Assembly (NCBI GenBank): GCA_023386855.1
Contig: JAEWIW010000080.1
Coordinates: 1-11,524 of the forward strand
Length of the DNA: 11,524 nucleotides
From: Bacteroidota bacterium
GTDB taxonomy: Bacteria; Bacteroidota; Bacteroidia; Chitinophagales; Chitinophagaceae
Reading direction: 5' to 3'
Both the position numbers and the translations under genes were made by a program. The first letter of the stretch is position 1. Each line of letters opens with the position of its first letter. Below are positions 1 through 6,892 of this stretch, piece by piece. Under the pieces are notes generated by a model. It saw nothing but the letters and a program-made list of their open reading frames with translations, was not told where the DNA came from and searched no databases.

Positions 1-152
1 GTGATGGCCAGTACCAGTTTTTCGATTTGAGGAATTGCGGCTTCAACAGCAAGGGGAACCAGTTTATCCTGTTCATTCATCCTGGAAAGCAACTCACGTA
101 GTTCCATTTTTTCCAGGTCGCGGTAAGGGCCCGGCTGTTCTGTGATCAGCAT
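1..152 (-). CDS. murQ: N-acetylmuramic acid 6-phosphate etherase, N-terminal fragment (cut by window edge)
   Basis: MurQ cleaves the lactyl ether of MurNAc-6-phosphate to give GlcNAc-6-phosphate and D-lactate in the cytoplasm, a step of peptidoglycan recycling. Only the first 50 codons are present: ATG at 152 reading down and running off the left edge. The translation has the conserved N-terminal pattern of the family: LITEQ near the start, then MNEQDKLVPLAVE (residues 25-37) and IPQIEKLV (40-47). From memory this closely resembles the beginning of the Haemophilus protein. The SIS sugar-isomerase domain with the active site lies outside the window. The ATG sits 3 bases after the stop of the upstream amino-sugar kinase, so the two are almost certainly co-transcribed and probably translationally coupled. 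The identification is good despite the short length. Confidence 0.85.
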   Translation of the reverse strand, partial: MLITEQPGPYRDLEKMELRELLSRMNEQDKLVPLAVEAAIPQIEKLVLAI

Positions 153-155
153 AAC

Positions 156-995
156 TTATTGTTGATGATATTTTACCAATCCTTCCATAGGGTTTTTGAG
201 AATTACTCCACGCTTAAAATGGTAGCTATCGCACAATGATTCTACCACATCCCTGAACCCTTCCGCCACCCCACCCACAAAATGAACCGGGTATTTCCAG
301 CTTTCATTGTATTTATTGAGGTGGTAGAAGAAAAAATCGTTCAGTCCATCCTCGATAATATTTTCAACCATAAAATGGCCCCGGTTGTCCGCAAGGAACA
401 ATGTGAATTCGGCCAGGTAACGGTTGGGAAGTGGTCCACGGTACACATGATCCAGGATCTCGACCTTATTGGTTTTATACGTTTCATCGAAGCGGTACCT
501 GAGTTCTTCATCAAAAGTGTTGTAGAGATAATATTGCAGCACTTTCTTACCCAGGTAGGCACCACTACCTTCATCGCCAAGGATAAAACCCAGTCCCGGA
601 CTGTTTTTGGTTATCCTGGAACCATTATAATAACAGGAATTGCTGCCCGTTCCAAGGATACAGGTGATACCTTTTTCCTGCATGCAGGTAGCCCTTGCCG
701 CGCCCATAAGGTCATGCGTCACTTCAATATGGGCATCATTGAATACGTTTTTCAATGCTTTCTGCACCATTGCCGCGTTTTCTTTTGCGGCACAGCCCGT
801 ACCATAATAAAAGATTGCCTCCGGGAGATTCTTTTTTAAGTTGGGCAATAGCTCGTTACGGAGAATGCTTTCTATTTCAGGAATATTTAAAAAATAGGGA
901 CTGATCCCCTGTGTGAATATGGTGGTTTTTTTCTTGCCGTTCAGCAGGCACCATTCACATTTGGTGGCACCGCTGTCGGCGATCAATACAGCCAT
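156..995 (-). CDS. BadF/BadG/BcrA/BcrD-family amino-sugar kinase (GlcNAc or MurNAc kinase)
   Basis: Predicted cytoplasmic kinase of 279 residues in the ASKHA (actin/hexokinase-like) fold. The phosphate-1 loop is DSGATKCEW (residues 7-15), phosphate-2 is LGTGSNS (114-120), the glycine-rich sugar/ATP segment is GLGFILGDEGSGAYLGK (134-150), and the adenosine motif is FVGGVAEGF (239-247). The family phosphorylates N-acetylglucosamine and, in MurK enzymes, N-acetylmuramate. Because murQ starts 3 bases downstream and needs MurNAc-6-P, I infer a MurK-like role in which the kinase makes the etherase substrate. A murK-murQ gene pair is known in the Bacteroidota member Tannerella forsythia. The start chosen is the ATG at 993-995, which puts the phosphate-1 loop at the usual distance from the N-terminus. 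An in-frame TTG at 1025 would add ten basic/polar residues and is less likely. MurNAc and GlcNAc specificity cannot be separated here. Confidence 0.85.
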   Translation of the reverse strand: MAVLIADSGATKCEWCLLNGKKKTTIFTQGISPYFLNIPEIESILRNELLPNLKKNLPEAIFYYGTGCAAKENAAMVQKALKNVFNDAHIEVTHDLMGAARATCMQEKGITCILGTGSNSCYYNGSRITKNSPGLGFILGDEGSGAYLGKKVLQYYLYNTFDEELRYRFDETYKTNKVEILDHVYRGPLPNRYLAEFTLFLADNRGHFMVENIIEDGLNDFFFYHLNKYNESWKYPVHFVGGVAEGFRDVVESLCDSYHFKRGVILKNPMEGLVKYHQQ

Positions 996-1098
996 TTTAT
1001 TTGATTTGCTTTTGAAAGATGCCAAGCGGTCGCGACATTTAAAAATTAATCGTGAACTTAGCGCGAATTCCTAGACTAAATTAATTCTGGACCATCAA
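996..1098. promoter_or_regulatory. Divergent intergenic region between the sugar kinase and the S41 protease
   Basis: This 103-bp AT-rich gap separates two genes read outward, so it must hold promoters for both unless a start lies inside a gene. I looked for the Bacteroidota pattern (TTG about 19 bases before TAnnTTTG) on both strands and found only imperfect matches. The best is TAATTTTT on the minus strand, ahead of the kinase, with no clear upstream TTG. No palindrome that would suggest an operator stands out. The promoter assignment rests on gene geometry alone. Confidence 0.4.
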
Positions 1099-2688
1099 AT
1101 GAAAAAATTACAGATTGGCCTTCCCATTCTTTTCGCGGTTGTCATGATCCTTGGAATGTCTATCGGGTACCGGCTCAGGGAGAATATTCCGGGTAATAAG
1201 GGATTGTTTGAAAGGAATAAGAGAAGCTCAATCCAGGAAGTGATCGACCTTATCCGCAGTAACTATGTAGATCCTGTAAATACTGATACGCTGGTAGAAG
1301 ATGCAATAGATGCCATGCTTACCGACCTGGATCCCCATTCTGTTTTTATTCCTGCCGTTGATCTCCAGGATATCAATGAAGACCTGCAGGGCAATTTCCA
1401 GGGCATCGGGGTGGAATTCCAGATCATCCACGACACGGTTCACGTGGTGAGTGTATTACCCGGTGGGCCCAGTGAAAAAGCAGGCTTAAAAGTGGGCGAC
1501 CAGTTCATTAAGGTTGAAGACTCGTTGGTGGCAGGCAATATCACTGCAGAAAGGATCCGTTCACTGCTTCGCGGTCCTGCAGGCAGCCAGGTAAAGGTTA
1601 CCATGATTAGAGATGGCAAACAGTTTAAAACCGATATTACCAGGGGTACCATTCCTCTTTATTCCGTTGATGCAGCCTATATGATCGATAAAGAATCGGG
1701 CTATATCCACCTTAACAAATTTTCGAGCACTACTTACGAGGAATTCATGCATGCCCTGGAAACACTCAAAGCCAATGGAATGAAGAAACTGATCTTCGAC
1801 CTTCGCGACAATGGCGGTGGGATACTGGGTGAGGCAGTGGATATTGTTGATGAATTTATTGATGAAGAAAAACTGATTGTTTATACCCAGGGTGCTTCAC
1901 AGCCAAAAGTGGAATATAAAAGCAAACGCCCGGGATTATTTGAAAAAGGTAAACTGGTTCTGCTTGTGGATGAAAACTCGGCTTCTGCCAGTGAAGTGGT
2001 GGCTGGGGCACTGCAGGATTGGGACCGGGCAACTATTGTTGGAAGAAGAACTTTTGGTAAAGGACTTGTGCAGGAACAATATGAACTTTCTGATGGCTCT
2101 GCCCTGCGGCTCACCGTAGCAAGGTATTATACCCCTTCGGGAAGAAGTATCCAGAAATCCTATGAAGAGGGTCGCACGGCATATCGTGAAGAGTTGCTCG
2201 ACAGGTACCATAATGGAGAAATGGTTAGTAAAGACAGTATGAAGGTGGCGAATGGAAAGGCCTATAAAACCCATAGCGGAAGAACCGTTTATGGTGGAGG
2301 AGGCATTTCGCCTGATGTGTTTGTTGCCTATGATACCACCGGCTTCACAAGGGATATCACACCATTATTTATAGACCAGGATTTCGGGAAATTTATTTAC
2401 ACCTATTATAAGGAAAACAGGGGATGGCTTTCAAAGTTCAGGACACCGGCCGAATTCGCTGATGGATTTAACCAGGAGGACCAGGCTTATGCTGAGCTTC
2501 AGCAATATATCAGGAAGAATAATATCAGGATGCCTGAACTTCCTGTACAGGACCAGGTAGAGCTTAAAAAGAGGATCAGGACCTGGCTGGCCAGGCAGAT
2601 GTTCCGGATGGAAGGATATTACGAGGTATCCAACCGCTTTGACAAAACTGTTCAAAAAGGGATCGAGGTTCTGAATAAAGGAAAATAA
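1099..2688 (+). CDS. S41 family C-terminal processing protease (CtpA/Prc type) with PDZ domain
   Basis: Serine protease of 529 residues acting in the envelope. CTPs trim or degrade periplasmic proteins from their C-termini and often govern wall-hydrolase turnover. An N-terminal hydrophobic segment (about residues 4-24, no lipobox cysteine) serves as a signal peptide or membrane anchor. A PDZ domain covers about 93-182, with the carboxylate-binding segment GIGVEF at 102-107 and PGGPSEKAGLKVGDQ at 121-135. The S41 core follows, including FDLRDNGGG (233-241). The catalytic serine is predicted at S296 in ENSASASEV and the lysine at K321 in RRTFGKGLVQ. The 25-residue spacing equals that of E. coli Prc, and Q325 sits at the K+4 position like the CtpB glutamine. 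About 120 residues after the core form a charged helical tail. All catalytic residues are present, so the enzyme should be active. It is monocistronic by context, with a possible terminator at its stop codon. Confidence 0.93.
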   Translation: MKKLQIGLPILFAVVMILGMSIGYRLRENIPGNKGLFERNKRSSIQEVIDLIRSNYVDPVNTDTLVEDAIDAMLTDLDPHSVFIPAVDLQDINEDLQGNFQGIGVEFQIIHDTVHVVSVLPGGPSEKAGLKVGDQFIKVEDSLVAGNITAERIRSLLRGPAGSQVKVTMIRDGKQFKTDITRGTIPLYSVDAAYMIDKESGYIHLNKFSSTTYEEFMHALETLKANGMKKLIFDLRDNGGGILGEAVDIVDEFIDEEKLIVYTQGASQPKVEYKSKRPGLFEKGKLVLLVDENSASASEVVAGALQDWDRATIVGRRTFGKGLVQEQYELSDGSALRLTVARYYTPSGRSIQKSYEEGRTAYREELLDRYHNGEMVSKDSMKVANGKAYKTHSGRTVYGGGGISPDVFVAYDTTGFTRDITPLFIDQDFGKFIYTYYKENRGWLSKFRTPAEFADGFNQEDQAYAELQQYIRKNNIRMPELPVQDQVELKKRIRTWLARQMFRMEGYYEVSNRFDKTVQKGIEVLNKGK

Positions 2689-2708
2689 AAAAGTTTAAAC
2701 TTTTTTTT
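2687..2708 (+). terminator. AT-rich palindrome with T-run, possible terminator of the S41 protease gene
   Basis: A perfect 20-bp palindrome (AAAAAAGTTTAAACTTTTTT, 2687-2706) is followed by two further T residues. It overlaps the last two bases of the TAA stop codon. As RNA it would end in an eight-U run, but its stem has only two G-C pairs (one in each arm position around GTTTAAAC) and no real loop, so it is a weak intrinsic terminator at best. Bidirectional action is not needed because the next gene is on the same strand. Confidence 0.35.
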
Positions 2709-2741
2709 ATAGACTAATTACTTAATTTTCAATAACTTATA

Positions 2742-2770
2742 TTGTTTCTAGCCGCTTTTTGTGCTATTTG
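2742..2770 (+). promoter_or_regulatory. Candidate Bacteroidota-type promoter for the DUF6249/sigma cluster
   Basis: A TTG at 2742-2744 lies 18 bases before GCTATTTG at 2763-2770. The spacing and TTTG end resemble the Bacteroidota -33/-7 pattern (TTG, then TAnnTTTG), but the TA of the -7 box is missing. If real, transcription would start near 2777 and leave a leader of about 90 bases. Just downstream, ACCGG (2772-2776) and CCGGT (2791-2795) form a 5-bp inverted repeat around an A/T-only loop. The pair could be an operator or a weak leader hairpin. Tentative. Confidence 0.3.
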
Positions 2771-2867
2771 GACCGGCAAATTTTAAAAAACCGGTAACCA
2801 GGAAAGATCAGCTGTAGTCAGATATAGCAAGAGCAACAAAAATTAATAAAATATAAAAATCAATTTT

Positions 2868-3224
2868 ATGAGCGGCGAAGAAGTATTAATCCCCATTACC
2901 CTGTTCGGAGGTGGATTTGCAATGATCTTTGGAATAGCTTACCTTAAATCAAGGGAAAACCTGGCTATGCTGGAAAAAGGATTTAATCCTAAGGAAAATG
3001 TAAACCGTCCGGCTCCCTACAAGAATCTCAAGTGGGGCCTGCTGTTGATCGGTTCAGGATTAGGATTGCTATTGGCGCATATTCTCGATAACTACGTGTT
3101 CCTGAATTCAGACAATGTAGCGCTGTATTTTTCATTGATTGGAATTTGCGGAGGTCTCGGGCTGATCACTTCTTACAGGATAGAGAAAAAAGAATTCTGG
3201 GACAAAAACCTTGGCGACGTATAA
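2868..3224 (+). CDS. Small three-helix inner-membrane protein, DUF6249-like
   Basis: Predicted 118-residue membrane protein of unknown function. Three hydrophobic segments are visible: about 7-26, 54-73 (WGLLLIGSGLGLLLAHI) and 84-102. They are joined by a charged loop (27-53) containing ENLAMLEKGFNP. This arrangement, with an 'MLEKG' motif just after the first helix, recalls the DUF6249 family that often sits next to ECF sigma factors in Bacteroidota. The sigma gene starts 34 bp downstream on the same strand, so co-transcription is likely. A role in membrane sensing or in the sigma circuit is inference from position only. The family name is from memory of the pattern, and the membrane topology is the firmer part. 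Confidence 0.75.
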   Translation: MSGEEVLIPITLFGGGFAMIFGIAYLKSRENLAMLEKGFNPKENVNRPAPYKNLKWGLLLIGSGLGLLLAHILDNYVFLNSDNVALYFSLIGICGGLGLITSYRIEKKEFWDKNLGDV

Positions 3225-3258
3225 CTCGGCTGCAGGGCATCCCCCAATTCAGTTTTGA

Positions 3259-3843
3259 ATGTCAAACACACCAACGGATAACGAGATCATAAGCCTTGTG
3301 CTGAGTGGACAACACCAGCACTTTGCTGATTTGGTGAAACGCTACCAGAACTTTGTTTTCACGATCACCCTTCGATATACTGATAACCGGGAAGACGCCG
3401 AGGAAATTTCACAGGATATATTCGTTAAGGCTTTTAAATCACTGGCGGATTTCAGGGGCGCGTCAAAATTCAGTACCTGGCTTTATACCATTGTAACCAC
3501 TACCTGTATTACCTTTTTAAGGAAAAAGAAATTGCAAACGCATTCACTCGATAATGAAAAAGTTTTTGAAGTGGCCGATAGTGTTGATTCAGGAATGCGT
3601 GCAAACCAGATAGAGCAGAAATCGAGGGCAGGCATGGTAAATGAAGCGATCAAAATGCTGAACCCGGATGATGCTAAAATGATCACCCTATTTTATAAGG
3701 GTGAACAATCACTGGAAGAGATCAGCCAGATATTGGGCATCGAACCCAATGCCGCCAAAGTGAGGCTGCATAGGGCGCGACAAAGATTAAAAGAGAAGAT
3801 GGAAAAATATTTTATGCATGAAGTGAGGGATTACCAGGATTGA
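3259..3843 (+). CDS. ECF-type RNA polymerase sigma factor (sigma-70 family)
   Basis: Cytoplasmic sigma subunit of 194 residues, the usual ECF length. Region 2 spans about residues 18-92: FADLVKRYQNFVFTI, then the core-binding/-10 segment DNREDAEEISQDIFVKAF, then FSTWLYTIVTTTCITFLRKKK. Region 4 spans about 131-184: ALMINP-like helix start at MLNPDDAKM, the helix-turn-helix SLEEISQILGIEPNAAKVRL, and a basic end RARQRLKEKM. No region 3 or C-terminal SnoaL-like extension is present. The gene lies between two small membrane-protein genes, the downstream one resembling an anti-sigma factor. This suggests release from the membrane on an envelope signal. Target promoters and signal are unknown. Autoregulation of the cluster is plausible but not shown by the sequence. 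Confidence 0.93.
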   Translation: MSNTPTDNEIISLVLSGQHQHFADLVKRYQNFVFTITLRYTDNREDAEEISQDIFVKAFKSLADFRGASKFSTWLYTIVTTTCITFLRKKKLQTHSLDNEKVFEVADSVDSGMRANQIEQKSRAGMVNEAIKMLNPDDAKMITLFYKGEQSLEEISQILGIEPNAAKVRLHRARQRLKEKMEKYFMHEVRDYQD

Positions 3844-3859
3844 TAATAGGATCTGTACC

Positions 3860-3871
3860 ACTGTTAACAGT
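3860..3871. repeat. Perfect 12-bp palindrome between sigma and putative anti-sigma genes
   Basis: ACTGTTAACAGT is exactly self-complementary and occupies the middle of the 41-bp gap, 13 bases before the ATG at 3885. It could bind a dimeric regulator or form a small RNA hairpin near the ribosome-binding region of the downstream gene. With a single copy and no T-run after it, it is not a terminator. A chance occurrence cannot be excluded. Confidence 0.35.
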
Positions 3872-3884
3872 AAAAATCTGAATT

Positions 3885-4391
3885 ATGAACATTCAAGAAC
3901 GTCTTTGGGATTATATTGATGGCTTATCTTCAAAAGAAGAAAAAGCGGAGATCGAGGAGTTGATCGAAACCAACCTCGAATGGAGAAAGACTTATGCTGA
4001 ATTACTTGATGCCCATCAGCTGATGCAGCACCACCTTGAACTGGAAGAACCTTCGCTGCGGTTTACCCAGAATGTAATGGAAGAAATTGCAAAGCTTCAT
4101 ATCGCTCCTGCAACTAAAAATTATATCAACAAGAACATCATCTGGGGCATCGGCGCCTTTTTCCTTTTCATGCTGATTGCCACCCTGGGTTATGGCCTCT
4201 CACAGGTGAACTGGTCGGCCGGCGGGGATACCCAATTACCTGTTGATATTTCACAGGTCGACTTCAGCAAGATCTATAACAATACCTATACGAATATTTT
4301 CATCATGATCAATACCGTGCTCGGCCTGGTATTGCTGGATATGTACCTGAGAAATAAAAAGCCGGTGGCTAAAACAGGGCAGCGGCATTAG
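3885..4391 (+). CDS. Two-helix membrane protein, probable anti-sigma factor
   Basis: Predicted 168-residue inner-membrane protein. Residues 1-75 form a cytoplasmic, mostly helical and acidic domain (ERLWDYIDGLSSKEEKAEIE, then ETNLEWRKTYAELLDAHQLM). This is the pattern of the short sigma-binding domain in Bacteroidota anti-sigma factors: W/L-x-Y-hydrophobic-D/E-G-L-S, followed by E-rich helices. Unlike the zinc-binding (ZAS) type it has no cysteine and no HxxxCxxC motif. Membrane segments are about 85-106 and 136-155, separated by a roughly 30-residue external loop, with a basic C-terminal tail. It begins 41 bp after the ECF sigma stop on the same strand. I infer that it holds that sigma factor at the membrane. 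The position and N-terminal pattern support this, but no motif proves it. Confidence 0.75.
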   Translation: MNIQERLWDYIDGLSSKEEKAEIEELIETNLEWRKTYAELLDAHQLMQHHLELEEPSLRFTQNVMEEIAKLHIAPATKNYINKNIIWGIGAFFLFMLIATLGYGLSQVNWSAGGDTQLPVDISQVDFSKIYNNTYTNIFIMINTVLGLVLLDMYLRNKKPVAKTGQRH

Positions 4392-4514
4392 GGGACCGAG
4401 GACCGTGGACCGTGGACCGGATGCCCGATCGGCCGTCCCAAGGGCCGAAGGTCCGTGGAACGGCCCAGGACAACCTCATTTTTGGGACCGAGGACGCGGA
4501 AAACCAGTGTGCCA

Positions 4515-4556
4515 GTGATTAGTGACTAGTTTAGAAAACAACTAATCACTAATAAC
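4515..4556. terminator. Imperfect 17-bp hairpin, possible bidirectional 3'-end structure
   Basis: GTGATTAGTGACTAGTT (4515-4531) and AACTAATCACTAATAAC (4540-4556) are complementary at 15 of 17 positions around the 8-base loop TAGAAAAC. The structure lies between the converging ends of the putative anti-sigma gene and tex. There is no U-run directly after either arm, so it is not a classical intrinsic terminator. It could still stall polymerase or protect 3' ends. The right arm is itself the beginning of the heptamer array, so the hairpin may be a by-product of inverted repeat copies. Confidence 0.4.
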
Positions 4557-4602
4557 TAATAACTAATCACTAATCACACTAATCACACTAATCACACTAA
4601 TC
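4541..4602. repeat. ACTAATC heptamer array grading into ACACTAATC nonamers
   Basis: Five contiguous 7-mers occupy 4541-4575: ACTAATC, ACTAATA, ACTAATA, ACTAATC, ACTAATC. Three 9-base units (AC + ACTAATC) follow to 4602, then a partial ACACT that reaches the tex stop codon (CTA at 4606-4608 on this strand). A related unit in opposite orientation (GATTAGT) lies at 4517-4523. Variation at the seventh base and the shift from 7 to 9 bases are typical of replication slippage. Confidence 0.85.
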
Positions 4603-4605
4603 ACA

Positions 4606-6864
4606 CTACTTAAACTTCTTCTTCAACTCCATCAGCTTGGCCTGGAAATCATTTACTGGTGCGGCTTTGGAGGGTGCAGGCTGCTTTCCTGCCGGCCTTG
4701 GCTTTTCTGCTGCTCTTGTTCCGCCCTGCTTCTGCTGGTCCTTCATCGAAAGTGAAATTCTTTTCCTGGATATATCCACCTCTGTAACAGTAACCATAAC
4801 TTTCTGCTGCAGCTTTAGTACCTGGTTAGGATCAGAAATATAGGTATTGCTGATCTGCGAAATATGCAGCAATCCATCCTGCTTCACTCCTATATCAACG
4901 AAAGCACCGAAGTTGGTGATATTCGTAACGATACCCGGCACTACCATTCCCGGTTTGAGGTCTTCCATAGTTTTTATGTTCTCATCAAAACTGAATTCCT
5001 CGATCTGGTTTCTCGGATCACGACCAGGCTTCTCAAGTTCTTTCAATATATCTTCGATGGTGAATTCCCCAACATTCTCAGAAACATATTTCTTCTTATC
5101 AATCTTCTTCCTTAGATCTGCATTTTTAATCAATTCATCAACAGAACTTCCTGCATCTTTCGCCATCGCTTCAACAACAAAATAAGACTCAGGGTGAACA
5201 GCACTGTTGTCAAGCGGATTTGATGCATTCCTGATCCTTAAAAAACCCGCACACTGTTCAAAAGTTTTAGGACCCATCAGTGATACCTTCTTCAATTCAT
5301 TACGTGACCTGAAAGCTCCATTCTGTGCCCTGTATTCAACAATGTTTTTTGCAAGGGTTGCACTCAGTCCTGATACATACATGAGAAGGTGTTTACTTGC
5401 CGTATTCAAATCAACACCAACATGATTCACACAACTTTCCACTACCCTGTCCAATTCTTCTTTCAGCTTATTCTGGTTTACATCATGTTGGTATTGACCA
5501 ACACCAATAGATTTGGGATCGATCTTCACCAGTTCGCTTAAAGGATCCAGCAGCCTTCTTCCAATACTAATTGATCCCCGAACAGTTACATCTTCTGTTG
5601 GAAATTCTTCCCTTGCCACTTCAGAAGCGGAGTAAATCGATGCACCGCTTTCATTGACCATGAATATGCTCACCTTTCTTCCAAAATCAATGGAACGAAC
5701 AAGTTGTTCGGTCTCTCTTCCCGCAGTGCCATTACCAACACCAATAGCTTCAATATTGAATTTATCCACCAACAGTTTCAATGAATGAATGGATGCTTCT
5801 TTCTCCTGCTGAGGGGGATGAGGGTATATTGTACTGTTATGGATGAAATTGCCCTGCTCATCCAGGCATACTACTTTACAACCCGTCCTGAAGCCCGGAT
5901 CCAGCGCCAGCACACGCTTTGAACCAAGTGGTGAAGCTAGCAGCAGCTGTCTTAAATTCTCTGCAAATACTTTGATCGCTTCTTCATCTGCCTTGTTCTT
6001 ACTAGCCAGGCGGAATTCATTTTCTATGGATGGTTTTAGTAGCCTGTCGTATGCATCTTCAACTGCTTTCTTAACTTCCACAGCAGTATTGTTTGATTTT
6101 TTCAAAAAGAGACGTTCAAGATCTTCAACCGCGTGCAATTTGTCGATGTTAATATCCATGGCAAGGTATCCTTCCTTCTCACCTCTCCTGATAGCCAGTA
6201 TCCTGTGCGATGGACAATCCGCAAGGGGTTCGGCAAACTCAAAGTAATCGCGGTATTTCTGCGCTTCATCTGTTTCCTTCTTTGAGGTCAGCACTTTTGA
6301 ACTTACCTGCGCAGTTTCAGTAAACAATTGCCTGATCCTGTTTCTTGCCTGCTCATTTTCCGAGATCCATTCAGCAATGATATCACGCGCACCCTGCAGT
6401 GCTTCTTTAGTATCTTTTACCTGTTCATTTACATAGGCTGCAGCTTCCTGTTCAGGGTTGATTTCTTCCTGCTCAAATATTTTTTTAGCCAGCGGCTCCA
6501 AACCCTTTTCAATAGCGGCAACCGCCCGGGTCTTTCTTTTCGGCTTATAAGGAAGGTAAATATCTTCAAGCTCCGTAGCATCGAAGCTGTTCACAATCCT
6601 TTCTTTCAGTTCAGGCGTTAGCTTACCTAATCCTTCAATGGTTTTCAGAACAGTTTCCTTCCTTTTATCCAGTTCCTGGAAATATTTCAGGTCTTCCACC
6701 ACATCATTGATCTTCACTTCATCGAGGTTTCCCGTGGCTTCCTTCCTGTATCGGGCCATGAAAGGAATGGTTGCCCCTTCAGAAACCAGTTGGAAGATAT
6801 TATTCACCTGCTTTAATACCAGGCTTTGTCTTTCAGCAATCTTTTGTGCATACTTCAATTCCAT
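4606..6864 (-). CDS. tex: Tex family RNA-binding transcription accessory protein
   Basis: Full-length 752-residue cytoplasmic nucleic-acid-binding protein related to eukaryotic Spt6; Tex affects transcription and RNA metabolism. Order of domains: an N-terminal helical region with the family signature IPFMARYRKEATGNLDEV (33-50); the YqgF/RNase-H-like domain starting at RVLALDPGFRTGCKVVCLD (317-335); helix-hairpin-helix repeats (about 485-545, including LNTASKHLLMYVSGLSATLA); and a C-terminal S1 RNA-binding domain (about 637-708: GMVVPGIVTNITNFGAFVDI, then QDGLLHISQIS). A basic Ala/Pro/Lys-rich tail (710-752) ends in KLMELKKKFK. The ATG at 6864 gives the usual start. A TACATTTG box 21-28 bases upstream supports it. 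The TAG stop abuts the repeat island, so tex probably ends where the tandem repeats begin. Confidence 0.96.
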   Translation of the reverse strand: MELKYAQKIAERQSLVLKQVNNIFQLVSEGATIPFMARYRKEATGNLDEVKINDVVEDLKYFQELDKRKETVLKTIEGLGKLTPELKERIVNSFDATELEDIYLPYKPKRKTRAVAAIEKGLEPLAKKIFEQEEINPEQEAAAYVNEQVKDTKEALQGARDIIAEWISENEQARNRIRQLFTETAQVSSKVLTSKKETDEAQKYRDYFEFAEPLADCPSHRILAIRRGEKEGYLAMDINIDKLHAVEDLERLFLKKSNNTAVEVKKAVEDAYDRLLKPSIENEFRLASKNKADEEAIKVFAENLRQLLLASPLGSKRVLALDPGFRTGCKVVCLDEQGNFIHNSTIYPHPPQQEKEASIHSLKLLVDKFNIEAIGVGNGTAGRETEQLVRSIDFGRKVSIFMVNESGASIYSASEVAREEFPTEDVTVRGSISIGRRLLDPLSELVKIDPKSIGVGQYQHDVNQNKLKEELDRVVESCVNHVGVDLNTASKHLLMYVSGLSATLAKNIVEYRAQNGAFRSRNELKKVSLMGPKTFEQCAGFLRIRNASNPLDNSAVHPESYFVVEAMAKDAGSSVDELIKNADLRKKIDKKKYVSENVGEFTIEDILKELEKPGRDPRNQIEEFSFDENIKTMEDLKPGMVVPGIVTNITNFGAFVDIGVKQDGLLHISQISNTYISDPNQVLKLQQKVMVTVTEVDISRKRISLSMKDQQKQGGTRAAEKPRPAGKQPAPSKAAPVNDFQAKLMELKKKFK

Positions 6865-6884
6865 ATCGTCTTTTTTGCGGGCGG

Positions 6885-6892
6885 CAAATGTA
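6885..6892 (-). promoter_or_regulatory. Bacteroidota -7 promoter element for tex (TACATTTG)
   Basis: Read on the minus strand, CAAATGTA becomes TACATTTG, an exact match to the Bacteroidota -7 consensus TAnnTTTG. It lies in the 70-bp divergent gap, and transcription would begin near 6878, leaving a leader of about 14 bases to the tex ATG at 6864. The -33 TTG at the expected distance is not evident. On the plus strand, TACCTTTA (6910-6917) is a seven-of-eight match that could serve the CBS gene, also without a clear -33. Confidence 0.5.

Larger units (their letters stand above)
4392..4605. repeat. Convergent intergenic repeat island (heptamer and nonamer tandem repeats, hairpins)
   Basis: This 214-bp gap lies between the convergent anti-sigma and tex genes. 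Three layers are visible. First, 4394-4421 holds four tandem 7-mers (GACCGAG, GACCGTG, GACCGTG, GACCGGA), with a related GGGACCGAGGAC copy at 4484-4495. Second, 4429-4448 is a GC-rich inverted repeat TCGGCC-N8-GGCCGA. Third, 4541-4602 holds ACTAATC/ACTAATA 7-mers that turn into ACACTAATC 9-mers and run into the tex stop. No credible reading frame spans the gap. Such short repeats generally arise by slippage. A role as mRNA 3'-end structure for both genes is possible. Confidence 0.85.

Noticed and set aside
282..839. Plus-strand frame of 185 codons opposite the sugar kinase
   Set aside because: It mirrors the coding region of the kinase, whose motifs are unmistakable, and has no family resemblance.
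2772..2795. ACCGG/CCGGT inverted repeat as a riboswitch or terminator
   Set aside because: The stem is only 5 bp around a 14-base A/T loop, with no U-run and no conserved aptamer elements. Kept only as a note to the candidate promoter.
4541..4602. Short-spaced repeats as a CRISPR array
   Set aside because: Units are 7-9 bases with no spacers between them and there are no cas genes nearby. This is a simple tandem repeat.
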